64,000 nucleotides of DNA from Pseudomonas sp. C2B4 (GCF_013359695.1 NZ_JABFMU010000015.1:48266-112265); one strand, 5' to 3'; positions 29,334 through 38,112 are shown, counted from the first letter of the stretch. Translations and numbers: made by a program. Notes: a model not told the origin generated them from the sequence alone.

Positions 29334-30056
29334 ATGAAAGTACTGATCGTTCACGCTCATCCCGAGCCACAATCCTTCACCGCCGCCCTGCGTGATCAGG
29401 CGATTGCCACCCTTGAGGCCCAGGGTCATGAAGTGCAGGTCAGCGACCTGTACAAGATGAACTGGAACCCGGTGGCCAGCGCCGACGACTTCTCAAAGCG
29501 GGAAAATCCCGAGTACCTGGTGTATGCGCTGGAGCAACGCCTGGGGGTGAAAAGCCAATCGCTGGCGGCGGATATTCAGGGCGAATTGGACAAACTGCTG
29601 TGGGCCGACCTGCTGATCCTTAACTTCCCGATCTTCTGGTTCTCCGCCCCGGCCATGCTCAAGGGCTGGATCGACCGGGTGCTGGTGTCGGGGATCTGCT
29701 ACGGCGGCAAGCGGTTCTACGATCAGGGCGGGCTGGCAGGTAAAAAGGCACTGGTGAGCGTCACCCTCGGTGGCCGCGAGCATATGTTCGGTGAAGACGC
29801 GATCCACGGCCCGTTGCAGGACATGCTGCGGCCGATCCTGCGCGGCACCCTGGCGTATGTCGGCTTCGATGTACTGGAACCCTTCGTGGCCTGGCATGTG
29901 CCGTACATCAGCGACGAGGCGCGGCAGCAATTCCTGGTGGATTACACCCGGCGCCTGCAACACCTGAGCGACGAACAACCACTGGTATTCCCCAAGCTGT
30001 CACAGTTCGATGACCTGCTCTATCCACTGCGCCAACCCGCCGCCGCGGATGCATGA
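29334..30056 (+). CDS. NAD(P)H:quinone oxidoreductase (NQO1/MdaB-like flavoprotein)
   Basis: 240-residue flavodoxin-fold quinone reductase: VHAHPEPQSFTAAL flavin phosphate loop at the N terminus, NFPIFWFSAPAMLKGWIDRVL and GGREHMFG. It would reduce quinones by two electrons with FAD/FMN and NAD(P)H. A gene of this type also closes the P. aeruginosa aru region (PA4975 as I recall), supporting the synteny. Its role in arginine breakdown is unclear; it starts nine bases after the ATPase gene, so it is co-transcribed. Confidence 0.82.
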   Translation: MKVLIVHAHPEPQSFTAALRDQAIATLEAQGHEVQVSDLYKMNWNPVASADDFSKRENPEYLVYALEQRLGVKSQSLAADIQGELDKLLWADLLILNFPIFWFSAPAMLKGWIDRVLVSGICYGGKRFYDQGGLAGKKALVSVTLGGREHMFGEDAIHGPLQDMLRPILRGTLAYVGFDVLEPFVAWHVPYISDEARQQFLVDYTRRLQHLSDEQPLVFPKLSQFDDLLYPLRQPAAADA

Positions 30057-30070
30057 TCAACCCCACCAAC

Positions 30071-30338
30071 CCTGCAGGAGCAAAGCTTGCTCGCGATAGC
30101 GCCGGAACAGCCACTGCTGGTGTGACTGACAGACCGCCATCGCGAGCAAGCTCGGCTCCTACAGAAGACAATGCAGCACCCAATTGGCGAGTCCGACACA
30201 ATCCCCTGTAGGAGCAAAGCTTGCTCGCGATTGCGCCGGAACAGCCACTGCTGGTGTGACTGACAGACCGCCATCGCGAGCAAGCTCGGCTCCTACAGAA
30301 GACAATGCAGCACCCAATTGGCGAGTCCGACACAATCC
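30071..30338. repeat. Tandem 134-bp duplication of a REP-containing unit
   Basis: Copies at 30071-30204 and 30205-30338 are almost identical, with the same non-REP linker (GACTGACAGACCGCCATCGC and CACCCAATTGGCGAGTCC) in both, so this is a recent unit duplication rather than two independent REP insertions. Confidence 0.85.
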
Positions 30339-30432
30339 CCTGTGGGAGCGAGCCTGCTCGCGAATGCTTCGGCACATCCAGCATTGATGGTGACTGACAC
30401 ACTGCTTTCGCGAGCAGGCTCGCTCCCACAGT
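30339..30432. repeat. Third REP pair of the array
   Basis: A GTGGGAGCGAGCCTGCTCGCGAA pair with its own linker, sharing only the left edge with the two duplicated units. Confidence 0.88.
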
Positions 30433-30660
30433 TTGATCTTCCGTTTGGAAGCGCGATTGTTCTGAATACGCAAACACTGAAGTCGCCGAGATTGGAATTG
30501 TTGGCGAAGTGGCCGGCTTGTAGCCTCCATTACGCCGAACACCGGGATCGGCCAACGATCCGGTGGAGCTCCAGCCAGGGCTCATCAAGACGTCATACCT
30601 TGCTTTCGGCCTTACGTCCCTTCGGGGGTTTGGCGCCTAATAAAAATAAGGAAGGCAGGT

Positions 30661-31992
30661 ATGAGTATTCGTGCATGGGCTTGCGCAGCAACCCTGTTCG
30701 CCCCCGTTTTGTTTCCCCAGGTGGCTCTCGCATCGGAAGACCCGATGGGTTCGCTGGTGCGTGGCGTGTTCGGCGACAGCCTGGAACGTGAACACGGGAT
30801 CAAGATCTACGGCTGGGGCCAGGCAGGTGTGATCTACAACAACAACGGCACGGATGACGTCAGCAAGCAAAGCTTCTTCAACACAGACGAAGGCGTGAAC
30901 CTCAACCAGTTCGCCCTGGCCGTGGAAAAGAAACCCAACAGCAATGTGATCGGGCGTGTCGGACCGTTTCCCGGGCCCATGCCGCAGGAAGCCGACTGGG
31001 GCTTCAACGTCACGGCGCTCTACGGCAAGGATGCGCGCTTCTTCAAAACCTACGGTTGGGACGAAGACCTGGGCGTTAACCGCGACAACAAGGCTGAAGA
31101 TCCCGCGTTCACCGTTGCCCAGGCCTACGTCGATTTCTACTTCCCGGTGCTCGGCGGTTCGGACCTGATGATCGGGATTTTCCACACGCCGCTGGAAAAT
31201 GAAATCGGCTTCGCCTTGCCGTCGCCGGCACCGACCGACTTCTACTCGCACACCTATTCCTTCATGCACGGCCCGGCCAAGCATGCCGGCGCGCTGTACT
31301 CGTTCAAACTGCCATCGGCGCCCGGCGAAAGCATGCTCGGCTTCGAACTGGGCGTGGTGCAGGGCTGGAACAACCTGCAAGACCCCAACCACGACCCGGA
31401 TGTCATCGCCAACGTGCGCTGGCGTTCGGCGGATTTCAACACCTGGATCGACTGGGAAAACATCTACGGCAACGGCGCCGGCGACAGCTTCGCCGACTGC
31501 AGCTGTGGCTCGCCTATCCCGGCCGGCACCAAGGATGACGACTACAAGCGCCTGGCGTCCTACCTGACCTTGTCCCAGGTGCTCGACCCGAACAACCGCG
31601 TGGCGCTGGAGCTGAACTATGGTACGCAGGAGCAGGGCGCGTTCGCCGGGTTCGCCAACAAAAGCGATGCCACCTGGTACGGCACCGACATTAACTGGTA
31701 CCACAAACTCAGCGAAAACCTGATGTGGAACAGCCGCGCCGAGTGGTTCTACACCGATGCGCCGGTGCACGTGATGATGGCCAACATCGACCCGAACACC
31801 GGAATTCCGGACCCGACCTGGGGCAGTTTCTACGGTGTCACCACCAACCTGGCCTGGACCCCGACACCCAACGTGCGCCTGCGCCCGGAACTGCGTTACG
31901 ACATCCATTCCGGCCCTGGTCGCGACGCCTACGCCGATGGGCAAAAGGACTCGCAAGTGGTTGCGTCTTTCGACGTCAGTTTCTTCTTCTAA
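30661..31992 (+). CDS. Outer-membrane beta-barrel porin (BBP2/OmpL-like)
   Basis: 443-residue exported protein with a Sec signal peptide (ends VALASED). The mature part is rich in alternating aromatic/polar strands (IKIYGWGQAGVIYNN, WGFNVTALYG, FNTWIDWENIYGNG) and ends in Phe (SFDVSFFF), the C-terminal signature for barrel insertion. It fits the putative beta-barrel porin-2 group rather than OprD. Located directly before a HAAT-type ABC importer, it may admit the same solute. It has a Cys pair (ADCSCGS) in a likely surface loop. Confidence 0.78.
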   Translation: MSIRAWACAATLFAPVLFPQVALASEDPMGSLVRGVFGDSLEREHGIKIYGWGQAGVIYNNNGTDDVSKQSFFNTDEGVNLNQFALAVEKKPNSNVIGRVGPFPGPMPQEADWGFNVTALYGKDARFFKTYGWDEDLGVNRDNKAEDPAFTVAQAYVDFYFPVLGGSDLMIGIFHTPLENEIGFALPSPAPTDFYSHTYSFMHGPAKHAGALYSFKLPSAPGESMLGFELGVVQGWNNLQDPNHDPDVIANVRWRSADFNTWIDWENIYGNGAGDSFADCSCGSPIPAGTKDDDYKRLASYLTLSQVLDPNNRVALELNYGTQEQGAFAGFANKSDATWYGTDINWYHKLSENLMWNSRAEWFYTDAPVHVMMANIDPNTGIPDPTWGSFYGVTTNLAWTPTPNVRLRPELRYDIHSGPGRDAYADGQKDSQVVASFDVSFFF

Positions 31993-32091
31993 CCCGACGC
32001 TTTCGCTGACCCGACGTGATGGCTCTGCCCGCACGTTGCGACTTTGTTCGCCCGGACTTTGCCGGCCCGTCGCCGCACTGGAGCAATTTTC

Positions 32092-33402
32092 ATGACAGAC
32101 AACAACGATAAAAACCTGTTTGGCCGCGACGTCTCACGTCGTGATTTCCTGCGTGGCAGCGCTATCGCCGCCGGCGGGATCGCCCTGGCCAGCCTGCCGT
32201 TCAACTTCGCCGTGGGCAGTGAGCGGGTGATCAAGCTCGGCTACGTCAGCCCACAAACCGGGCCGCTCGCACCGTTTGCCGCCGCCGACAACTACATCAT
32301 CGAATCGCTCAAGCAAACGCTGAAGAACACCCTTACTGTGGCCGGCAAGGCGTACCGCCTGGAAGTCATCGTCAAGGACAGCCAGTCCAACCCCAACCGC
32401 GCGGCGGAGGTGGCGAGCGAACTGATCCTGTCCGACCAGGTCGACCTGATGCTGGTGTCGTCGACGCCGGAAACCACCAACCCGGTGTCCGACCAATGCG
32501 AAATCAACGAGATCCCGTGCATTTCCACAGTGGCGCCGTGGCAACCGTGGTTCTTCACCCGTGGCGGCAAGCCCGATCAGGGCTTTGAGTGGACCTACCA
32601 CTTTTTCTGGGGCCTGGAAGATGTGATCGGCACCTACACCTCGATGTGGGGTGCCATGCAGACCGACAAAGTGATCGGCGGCCTGTTTCCCAACGATGGC
32701 GACGGCAATGCCTGGGGCGATTCGAAACTCGGGTTTCCACCGGTGCTGGCGCAAAAGGGTTTCCAACTGGTCGACCCCGGTCGTTTCCAGAGCCTGACCG
32801 ATGACTTTTCCGCGCAGATCGCCGCGTTCAAAAAGGCCGAGGTCGAGATTGTCACAGGCGTCGTCATCCCTCCGGACCTCACGACGTTCTGGACCCAGGC
32901 TCGCCAGCAGGGCTTCAAGCCCAAAGCGGTGTCGGTGGGCAAGGCGTTGCTGTTTCCCACGGCGGTCGAAGCGCTGGGCAAGGCGGGCAACAACCTGTCC
33001 ACCGAAATCTGGTGGAGCCCGACGCACCCGTTCAGTTCGTCGTTGACCGGCGCCAGTGCCGGGCAGCTCGCCCAGGGCTTCACCCAGGCCACCGGCAAAC
33101 AGTGGACGCAACCCTTGGGCTTTGTGCACGCCCTGTTCGAGCTGGCGGTGGACATCCTCCAGCGCACCGAAGAAATCGGTAACCCGAAGGCCGTGCGCGA
33201 CGCGTTGCTCAAGACCAATCTCAAGACCGTCGTCGGGCCGATCAACTGGAACGGCGGGCCGGTGAAGAACGTCGCCAAGACGCCGCTGGTCAGTGGCCAA
33301 TGGCGCCTGGGCCAAGACAACAAATACGACCTGGTCGTGACCAGCAATGCCACCGCGCCGGCGATCCCCCTGGGCGGCGAGATGCAGGCCATTACGTATT
33401 GA
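32092..33402 (+). CDS. Branched-chain/amide-type ABC substrate-binding protein with Tat signal
   Basis: 436-residue family Peripla_BP_6 receptor. The N terminus carries a twin-arginine motif (VSRRDFLRGS) and hydrophobic run (IALASLPFNFAV), again suggesting Tat export. The mature protein begins with the typical IKLGYVSPQTGPLAPFAAADNY and has QSNPNRAAEVASELI. Binding proteins of this group take up amino acids, urea, short amides or aromatic acids. The hydroquinone cluster follows the transporter operon, so an aromatic substrate is possible. Start ATG at 32092 (GAGCAATTTTC ahead, a modest ribosome site). Confidence 0.83.
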   Translation: MTDNNDKNLFGRDVSRRDFLRGSAIAAGGIALASLPFNFAVGSERVIKLGYVSPQTGPLAPFAAADNYIIESLKQTLKNTLTVAGKAYRLEVIVKDSQSNPNRAAEVASELILSDQVDLMLVSSTPETTNPVSDQCEINEIPCISTVAPWQPWFFTRGGKPDQGFEWTYHFFWGLEDVIGTYTSMWGAMQTDKVIGGLFPNDGDGNAWGDSKLGFPPVLAQKGFQLVDPGRFQSLTDDFSAQIAAFKKAEVEIVTGVVIPPDLTTFWTQARQQGFKPKAVSVGKALLFPTAVEALGKAGNNLSTEIWWSPTHPFSSSLTGASAGQLAQGFTQATGKQWTQPLGFVHALFELAVDILQRTEEIGNPKAVRDALLKTNLKTVVGPINWNGGPVKNVAKTPLVSGQWRLGQDNKYDLVVTSNATAPAIPLGGEMQAITY

Positions 33403-33427
33403 TCGCGCTCAAGCAAGCAGGTGCACC

Positions 33428-34153
33428 ATGCAACAGCCACTTCTACAACTGAACGATGTGCATAAAAGCTACGGCTCGGTGAAGGTCACCGATGCCATGA
33501 GCCTGACCCTGCAACCCGGCGAGGCCCTGGGCATCATCGGCCCCAACGGTGCGGGCAAAAGCACGCTGTTCAACCTGATCGCCGGTGGCGTGGCGGCGGA
33601 CAGCGGCAGCATTCATTTCGAAGGCCGCAACGTCACCCGCGAACCAGTGTTCAAGCGCTGCCAGCAAGGCATCGGCCGTTCCCACCAGATCCCGCACCCG
33701 TTCGTGAAAATGACCGTGTTCGAGAACCTGCTGGTGGGCGCGACCTTCGGCGCGCGGTTGCGCGACAAGGAGGCCAGCCAGTGGTGCGCGCAGACCCTGG
33801 AACTGACGGGCCTGATGCGCAAGGCCAACATGCTGGCCGGCTCGCTGACCCTGCTTGACCGCAAGCGTCTGGAAATGGCGCGGGCCTTGTCGACCCAGCC
33901 ACGCCTGCTGTTGCTCGATGAAATCGCCGGCGGCCTGACCGAACCGGAATGCCTGGCGCTGGTGGAAACCATTCAGGGCATCCACAAGGCCGGCGTCGCC
34001 ATCATCTGGATCGAACACATCGTCCACGCCTTGCTGGCGGTGGTCAGCCGTCTGACGGTGATCAACTTCGGCGCCAAGCTGGCCGAAGGCGAGCCGCGCA
34101 GCGTCATGGCCGATCCGCGGGTCCAGGACATCTACATGGGCATCGGGAGCTGA
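33428..34153 (+). CDS. HAAT-type ABC ATPase (LivG-like)
   Basis: 241-residue ATPase with Walker A GPNGAGKST, a long insertion around HQIPHPFVKMTVFENLLVGA typical of LivG, an unusual signature region GSLTLLDRKRLEMARAL in place of LSGGQ, and Walker B LLLLDEIAGGL. LivG subunits have a degenerate signature of this sort, so it is not a defect. Start at 33428 lies 25 bases after the binding-protein stop. It partners the LivF-like ATPase three bases downstream. Confidence 0.85.
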   Translation: MQQPLLQLNDVHKSYGSVKVTDAMSLTLQPGEALGIIGPNGAGKSTLFNLIAGGVAADSGSIHFEGRNVTREPVFKRCQQGIGRSHQIPHPFVKMTVFENLLVGATFGARLRDKEASQWCAQTLELTGLMRKANMLAGSLTLLDRKRLEMARALSTQPRLLLLDEIAGGLTEPECLALVETIQGIHKAGVAIIWIEHIVHALLAVVSRLTVINFGAKLAEGEPRSVMADPRVQDIYMGIGS

Positions 34154-34156
34154 GAC

Positions 34157-34867
34157 ATGACGACCCAAACAAAGCTGCTGTCCATCGACAGACTCTGCGC
34201 CAGGTACGGCGACTTTCAAGCGCTGTACGACCTCAGCCTGACCCTGGAAGAGGGCGAAACCGTGGCGATCATCGGTTCCAACGGCGCGGGTAAATCAACC
34301 TTCCTGCGTTCGCTGGCGGGGCAGATCAAAAATCGCCCGGATGCCATCACCTTCAGGGGCCAGGCCATCGGTGACCTGGCGGCGAACCAGGTGATCGAGC
34401 GCGGCATCGCCCTGGTGCCGGAGGGTCGAAAGCTGTTTCCGTCGCTCACAGTCGAGGAAAACCTGCAAATCGGCGCCTACAGCAAACGCCCGGGGCCCTG
34501 GACGCTGGCGAGGATTTACCAGCTGTTCCCGGTGCTGGAAAAGCTGCGCAAGCGCCCCGGCACCGCGCTGTCCGGCGGTCAGCAGCAAATGGTTGCGATT
34601 GGCCGGGGCTTGATGGCCAACCCGCACTTGCTGCTGTGCGACGAGATCAGCCTGGGCCTGGCACCGACCACGATCAAGGATATCTACGCCGCGTTGCCTT
34701 CGATCAAGGCCGACGGCACCACGGTGATTCTCGTCGAGCAGGACATCAATCAGGCGCTGAGTGTCTGCGACCGTTTCTATTGCTTGCAGGAAGGGCGCGT
34801 GTCCCTGACCGGCCGGCCAGGAGACGTCGACAAGGCGCAAATCAAAGCCGCGTACTTCGGGGTTTAG
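34157..34867 (+). CDS. HAAT-type ABC ATPase (LivF-like)
   Basis: 236-residue ATPase: Walker A GSNGAGKST, family segment GIALVPEGRKLFPSLTVEENL, signature LSGGQQQMVAIGRGL, Walker B LLLCDEISLGLAP. It forms a heterodimer with the LivG-like subunit. Only three bases separate them, and only two bases lie between its stop and the next permease start, consistent with coupled translation. Confidence 0.87.
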   Translation: MTTQTKLLSIDRLCARYGDFQALYDLSLTLEEGETVAIIGSNGAGKSTFLRSLAGQIKNRPDAITFRGQAIGDLAANQVIERGIALVPEGRKLFPSLTVEENLQIGAYSKRPGPWTLARIYQLFPVLEKLRKRPGTALSGGQQQMVAIGRGLMANPHLLLCDEISLGLAPTTIKDIYAALPSIKADGTTVILVEQDINQALSVCDRFYCLQEGRVSLTGRPGDVDKAQIKAAYFGV

Positions 34868-34869
34868 TG

Positions 34870-35733
34870 ATGGAATGGATCAATACGCTTCTCCAGGGCA
34901 TGTTGCTCGGTGGCCTCTACGCGATGTTCGCGGTCGGGCTGTCGCTGATGTTCGGCATCATGCGCCTGGTCAACATCGCCCATGGCGACTTCATCGTCCT
35001 GGCGTCGTACCTGGCGCTGATGGTGGTCAACCACCTGGGTTTCAGTCCGCTCGCCAGCCTGATGATCGTCGTGCCGGTGATGTTCTGTTTTGGCTACCTG
35101 TTGCAGCGCGGTCTGCTCAACCGGACGCTCGGCCAGGACATTCTGCCGCCGCTGCTGGTGACCTTCGGTCTGTCGATCATCGTGCAAAACGTCCTGCTGC
35201 AGTTTTTCAGCGCCGACAGCCAGAAGCTGTCCCAGGGCGACCTGGAAGTTGCGAGTGTCGGCTTCGGCAGCCTCAGCGTGGGGATCATGCCGCTGATGGT
35301 GTTTGGCGGTGCACTGCTGATCATCGGCGGTCTGCAATTGCTGTTCTATAAAACCGCGTTGGGCCGTGCGTTCCGCGCCACCTCCGATGACCAGCAGACC
35401 GCGCGGCTGATGGGCGTGAACAACGCACATATCTTCGGCCTGGCCATGGCGCTGGCGATGGCGGTGGTGTCGATCGCCGGGGTGTTTCTGGCGATTCGTA
35501 CCAGTTTCGACCCCACCGTGGGGCCGGCGCGTCTGTTGTACGGCTTTGAAGCGGTGATCATCGGCGGCCTCGGCAGCCTGTGGGGCACCCTGGCCGGCGG
35601 GGTGATTCTCGGCATCGCCCAGGCACTGGGCGCAAAAATCGATCCCGGCTGGCAGATCCTCGCCGGTCACCTTGTGTTTCTGCTGATCCTGGTCGTGCGC
35701 CCGCGTGGCCTGTTTCCCCGGAGTGTGGACTGA
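34870..35733 (+). CDS. HAAT-type ABC permease (LivH-like)
   Basis: 287-residue inner-membrane permease with about eight hydrophobic segments; signatures MLLGGLYAMFAVGLSLMFGIMRLVNIAHGDF at the N terminus (split here by function: first helix then NIAHG motif) and LGRAFRATSDDQQTARLMG loop. Start is the ATG at 34870 in TGATGG; it ends in an overlap (TGATG) with the next permease. It forms the translocation pore with the LivM-like subunit. Confidence 0.85.
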   Translation: MEWINTLLQGMLLGGLYAMFAVGLSLMFGIMRLVNIAHGDFIVLASYLALMVVNHLGFSPLASLMIVVPVMFCFGYLLQRGLLNRTLGQDILPPLLVTFGLSIIVQNVLLQFFSADSQKLSQGDLEVASVGFGSLSVGIMPLMVFGGALLIIGGLQLLFYKTALGRAFRATSDDQQTARLMGVNNAHIFGLAMALAMAVVSIAGVFLAIRTSFDPTVGPARLLYGFEAVIIGGLGSLWGTLAGGVILGIAQALGAKIDPGWQILAGHLVFLLILVVRPRGLFPRSVD

Positions 35734-36767
35734 TGAATGCGATGAACAATCCTGCGCTGACCTGGCGCGTACAACGCACGACCACCAGCAGCCGGTTCGG
35801 GCTGTCATTGCTCGGGCTGTGCGTGCTGGTGCTGATCAGTGCGCCATGGTGGGCCGATCGTGCCAGCCTGCGACTGGTGGTGGAGTTCGCCTATTACCTG
35901 GCCCTGGCGCAAATGTGGAACCTGCTGGCGGGTTACGCCGGCCTGGTGTCGGTCGGGCAGCAGGCGTTTGTGGGCCTGGGCGGCTACCTGCTGTTCATGC
36001 TGTCGACGCAACTGGGGGTGCCGCCCTTGTTCGCGGTGTTGCTCTCGGGGGTACTGGTCGCGCTGTTGGCGATTCCCACGGCCTTGATCGTGTTTCGCCT
36101 GCGCGGCGCCTACTTTGCCATCGGTACCTGGGTGGTGGCCGAAGTCTTTCGCCTGGGGTTGGCGCAGATGAGTAGCTTGGGCGGCGGTTCCGGGCAAAGT
36201 CTGCCGGCGGCGATCGTACGGCAGATCGGCACGGACCGGGACGGGCGCGAGATGCTGATTTACTTCACCGCCCTAGCCATCGCCATCGGTGCCGTGGCGG
36301 TGGTGTTCTTTTTGCTGCGTTCGCGACAGGGTCTGGCCCTGGCGTCGATCCGCGACTCCGAACCGGCCTCCGGCAGCCTGGGGGTCAATACCTTCCGGAC
36401 CAAGTTGATGGTGTACGTACTGGCGGCCGGTTGCACCGGGGTGATCGGGGCGCTGATCTTCCTGCAAAAGCTGCGGATTTCCCCGGATGCGGCGTTCAAC
36501 CTGCAGGACTGGACGGCGGTGGTGATTTTCATCGTCATCATCGGCGGCATCGGCACCCTGGAGGGGCCATTGATCGGCACGCTGATCTATTTTGCGTTGC
36601 GAGGATGCCTGGCCCAGTACGGGGCCCTGTACATGATCATTCTCGGCGTGGTCGCGGTGGTGATGATGCTCAAGGCGCCGCAAGGGGTGTGGGGCCTGAT
36701 CAGTGAGCGGCTGGGCTGGCAGGTTTTTCCCATGCAGCGGCGGTTGTCCGTGCAACCCCGGCCATAA
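35733..36767 (+). CDS. HAAT-type ABC permease (LivM-like)
   Basis: 344-residue permease of the LivM group with about nine hydrophobic segments, the conserved GYAGLVSVGQQAFVGLGGY segment and the cytosolic loop LALASIRDSEPASGSLGVN. The ATG at 35733 overlaps the previous stop. The operon probably ends here; a REP pair follows 65 bases later and then the LysR gene, which likely has its own promoter. Confidence 0.85.
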   Translation: MNAMNNPALTWRVQRTTTSSRFGLSLLGLCVLVLISAPWWADRASLRLVVEFAYYLALAQMWNLLAGYAGLVSVGQQAFVGLGGYLLFMLSTQLGVPPLFAVLLSGVLVALLAIPTALIVFRLRGAYFAIGTWVVAEVFRLGLAQMSSLGGGSGQSLPAAIVRQIGTDRDGREMLIYFTALAIAIGAVAVVFFLLRSRQGLALASIRDSEPASGSLGVNTFRTKLMVYVLAAGCTGVIGALIFLQKLRISPDAAFNLQDWTAVVIFIVIIGGIGTLEGPLIGTLIYFALRGCLAQYGALYMIILGVVAVVMMLKAPQGVWGLISERLGWQVFPMQRRLSVQPRP

Positions 36768-36832
36768 AGGGCCGTCCGGAATCTGGAGTGCGAGGTGCCG
36801 ACAGGCTAACCTCGCTGTACCGTCCGGCTACC

Positions 36833-36932
36833 TGTAGGAGCGAGCTTGCTCGCGATGGTCGTTAACGATAACGCGGGCTATCTGAATGCCCGCGTTGACT
36901 GGGCGTTCATCGCGAGCAAGCTCGCTCCTACA
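36833..36932. repeat. REP pair (BIME)
   Basis: Inverted pair of TAGGAGCGAGCTTGCTCGCGATG palindromes (CTTGCTC variant) between the LivM-like and LysR genes. Confidence 0.9.
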
Positions 36933-36951
36933 CATCCAGAGAACCTGCCCC

Positions 36952-37881
36952 ATGGATCGTTTACTCAGTGTCGAAGCCTTTGTGCGCGTTGCCGAGACCG
37001 GTAACTTCGCCAGGGCGGCCCAGCAGTTGGGCGTGACCCGTTCGGTGATTACCCACCGTATTCAGCAGCTCGAGCAGTTCATCAATGCGCCGCTGTTCCA
37101 TCGCAGCACGCGTCATGTGCGGCTGTCCGAAGTCGGGGAGACGTACTACAAGGAATGCGCGGACATGGTCGCGAGCTTCAACTCGCTGACCGAGCACATG
37201 CGCGAACTGCGGGCCAAGCCCACGGGCAAACTGCGGGTGCAGATGCTGCCGGGGTTCGCCATCGGCCACTTTGGCAGGATGCTGGCGGAGTTCACGCGGC
37301 TGTACCCGGACATCGAGGTGGACGTGATCGTCAACGACCGGGTGGTCGACCCGATCGAAGAAGGCTTCGATGTCGCGTTCCAGATGTTCCCGCCCATGGC
37401 GGAAACCCTGATCGAGCGCAAACTGTTCAGTGTTCGCCGTTTGTTCTGCATGTCCCCTGACTATGCCGAGGAATTCGGCGTGCCCACGCATCCCCAGCAA
37501 TTGCTGCAACACAAGATCGCCTTGTACGAGGGCTATCCGTCGCGCAATCGCTGGATCTTCACCCGCGAAGACGAACAGGTGGAACTGAGCCTGCCGGGTC
37601 AGGTGCGTTCAAATTCCGTGCATTTGTTGCGTGATTACGCTTCGACCGGGGTGTGTATTGTCTGTTTGCCGACCCTGGTGGCCAGTGACGATCTGCTCAA
37701 CGGGCGTCTGATTCCGGTGCTGCCGGAGTACGCCTTGTCCTCCTTCAATTTCTCCGCGGTGTACCCCGCAACCCAGCGCCGGGCCCTGAAAGTGCGGACG
37801 CTGATCGACTTCCTGGTGGAAAACTTCGGCGACGAACCCTGCTGGGACAAGCCTTTGCTGAAGCGTGGCTGGGTGCGCTGA
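36952..37881 (+). CDS. LysR-family regulator, probable regulator of the hydroquinone genes
   Basis: 309-residue LysR-type protein: winged helix-turn-helix at residues 1-60 (LLSVEAFVRVAETGNFARAA, SVITHRIQQLEQFI) and a periplasmic-binding-like effector domain at about 90-300. The ATG at 36952 follows AGAACCTG after a REP. It is co-oriented with, and 231 bases before, the hydroquinone operon; a perfect T-N11-A palindrome at 38003-38027 lies in front of that operon, so control of hapC and downstream genes is likely. It might also control the porin/importer operon upstream. Effector probably hydroquinone or a ring-cleavage intermediate (inference). Confidence 0.83.
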   Translation: MDRLLSVEAFVRVAETGNFARAAQQLGVTRSVITHRIQQLEQFINAPLFHRSTRHVRLSEVGETYYKECADMVASFNSLTEHMRELRAKPTGKLRVQMLPGFAIGHFGRMLAEFTRLYPDIEVDVIVNDRVVDPIEEGFDVAFQMFPPMAETLIERKLFSVRRLFCMSPDYAEEFGVPTHPQQLLQHKIALYEGYPSRNRWIFTREDEQVELSLPGQVRSNSVHLLRDYASTGVCIVCLPTLVASDDLLNGRLIPVLPEYALSSFNFSAVYPATQRRALKVRTLIDFLVENFGDEPCWDKPLLKRGWVR

Positions 37882-37896
37882 GTCATACACCAAACC

Positions 37897-37986
37897 TGTG
37901 GGAGCGAGCCTGCTCGCGAAGACGTTGTGTCAGCCAACATCCCTGCAGGATGTAAAACCGCATTCGCGAGCAGGCTCGCTCCCACA
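37897..37986. repeat. REP pair (BIME)
   Basis: Inverted REP pair after the LysR stop. Confidence 0.9.
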
Positions 37987-38002
37987 AGGATTGCAGTGCC
38001 CC

Positions 38003-38027
38003 CAGTGTTTGCGTTTCACGAACACTG
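38003..38027. promoter_or_regulatory. Candidate LysR operator (T-N11-A)
   Basis: CAGTGTT (38003-38009) and AACACTG (38021-38027) pair perfectly with exactly 11 bases between the inner T and A, the standard LysR recognition geometry. It is 86 bases before the hapC start. Confidence 0.6.
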
Positions 38028-38112
38028 TTGTCGCCGACTGCCTAATTGTTCCCGCGAGGGGCGAGACGTACTGTTGGCCCACTGTTACTACAACAACAAA
38101 ACGGTGAAAACC

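Larger units (their letters stand above)
30057..30660. other. Long non-coding stretch with REP array
   Basis: 604 bases without a credible gene. The left two thirds (30071-30432) are REP sequences, including a direct tandem duplication. The rest (to the porin start) holds an imperfect inverted repeat (CACCGGGATCG at 30540 and CGATCCGGTG at 30556) and a ribosome site AAGGAAGG before the ATG at 30661; the porin promoter should be here. Confidence 0.7.

Noticed and set aside
30071..30432. CRISPR-like array of spaced palindromes
   Set aside because: The units are REP pairs with inverted, not direct, repeats; the one direct duplication includes the linker, and no cas genes are present.
30540..30565. 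CACCGGGATCG / CGATCCGGTG before the porin as an operator
   Set aside because: Arms differ in length by one base, so the symmetry is imperfect; noted only as a weak possibility.
33428..34153. LivG-like ATPase with a missing LSGGQ signature taken as inactivation
   Set aside because: LivG subunits of this importer class commonly have a divergent signature; the partner LivF-like subunit has a normal one.
38081..38110. TGTTAC before hapC as another copy of the arginine-locus motif
   Set aside because: It reads TGTTACTACAAC, without the RR-CTT part, and belongs to a different regulon.
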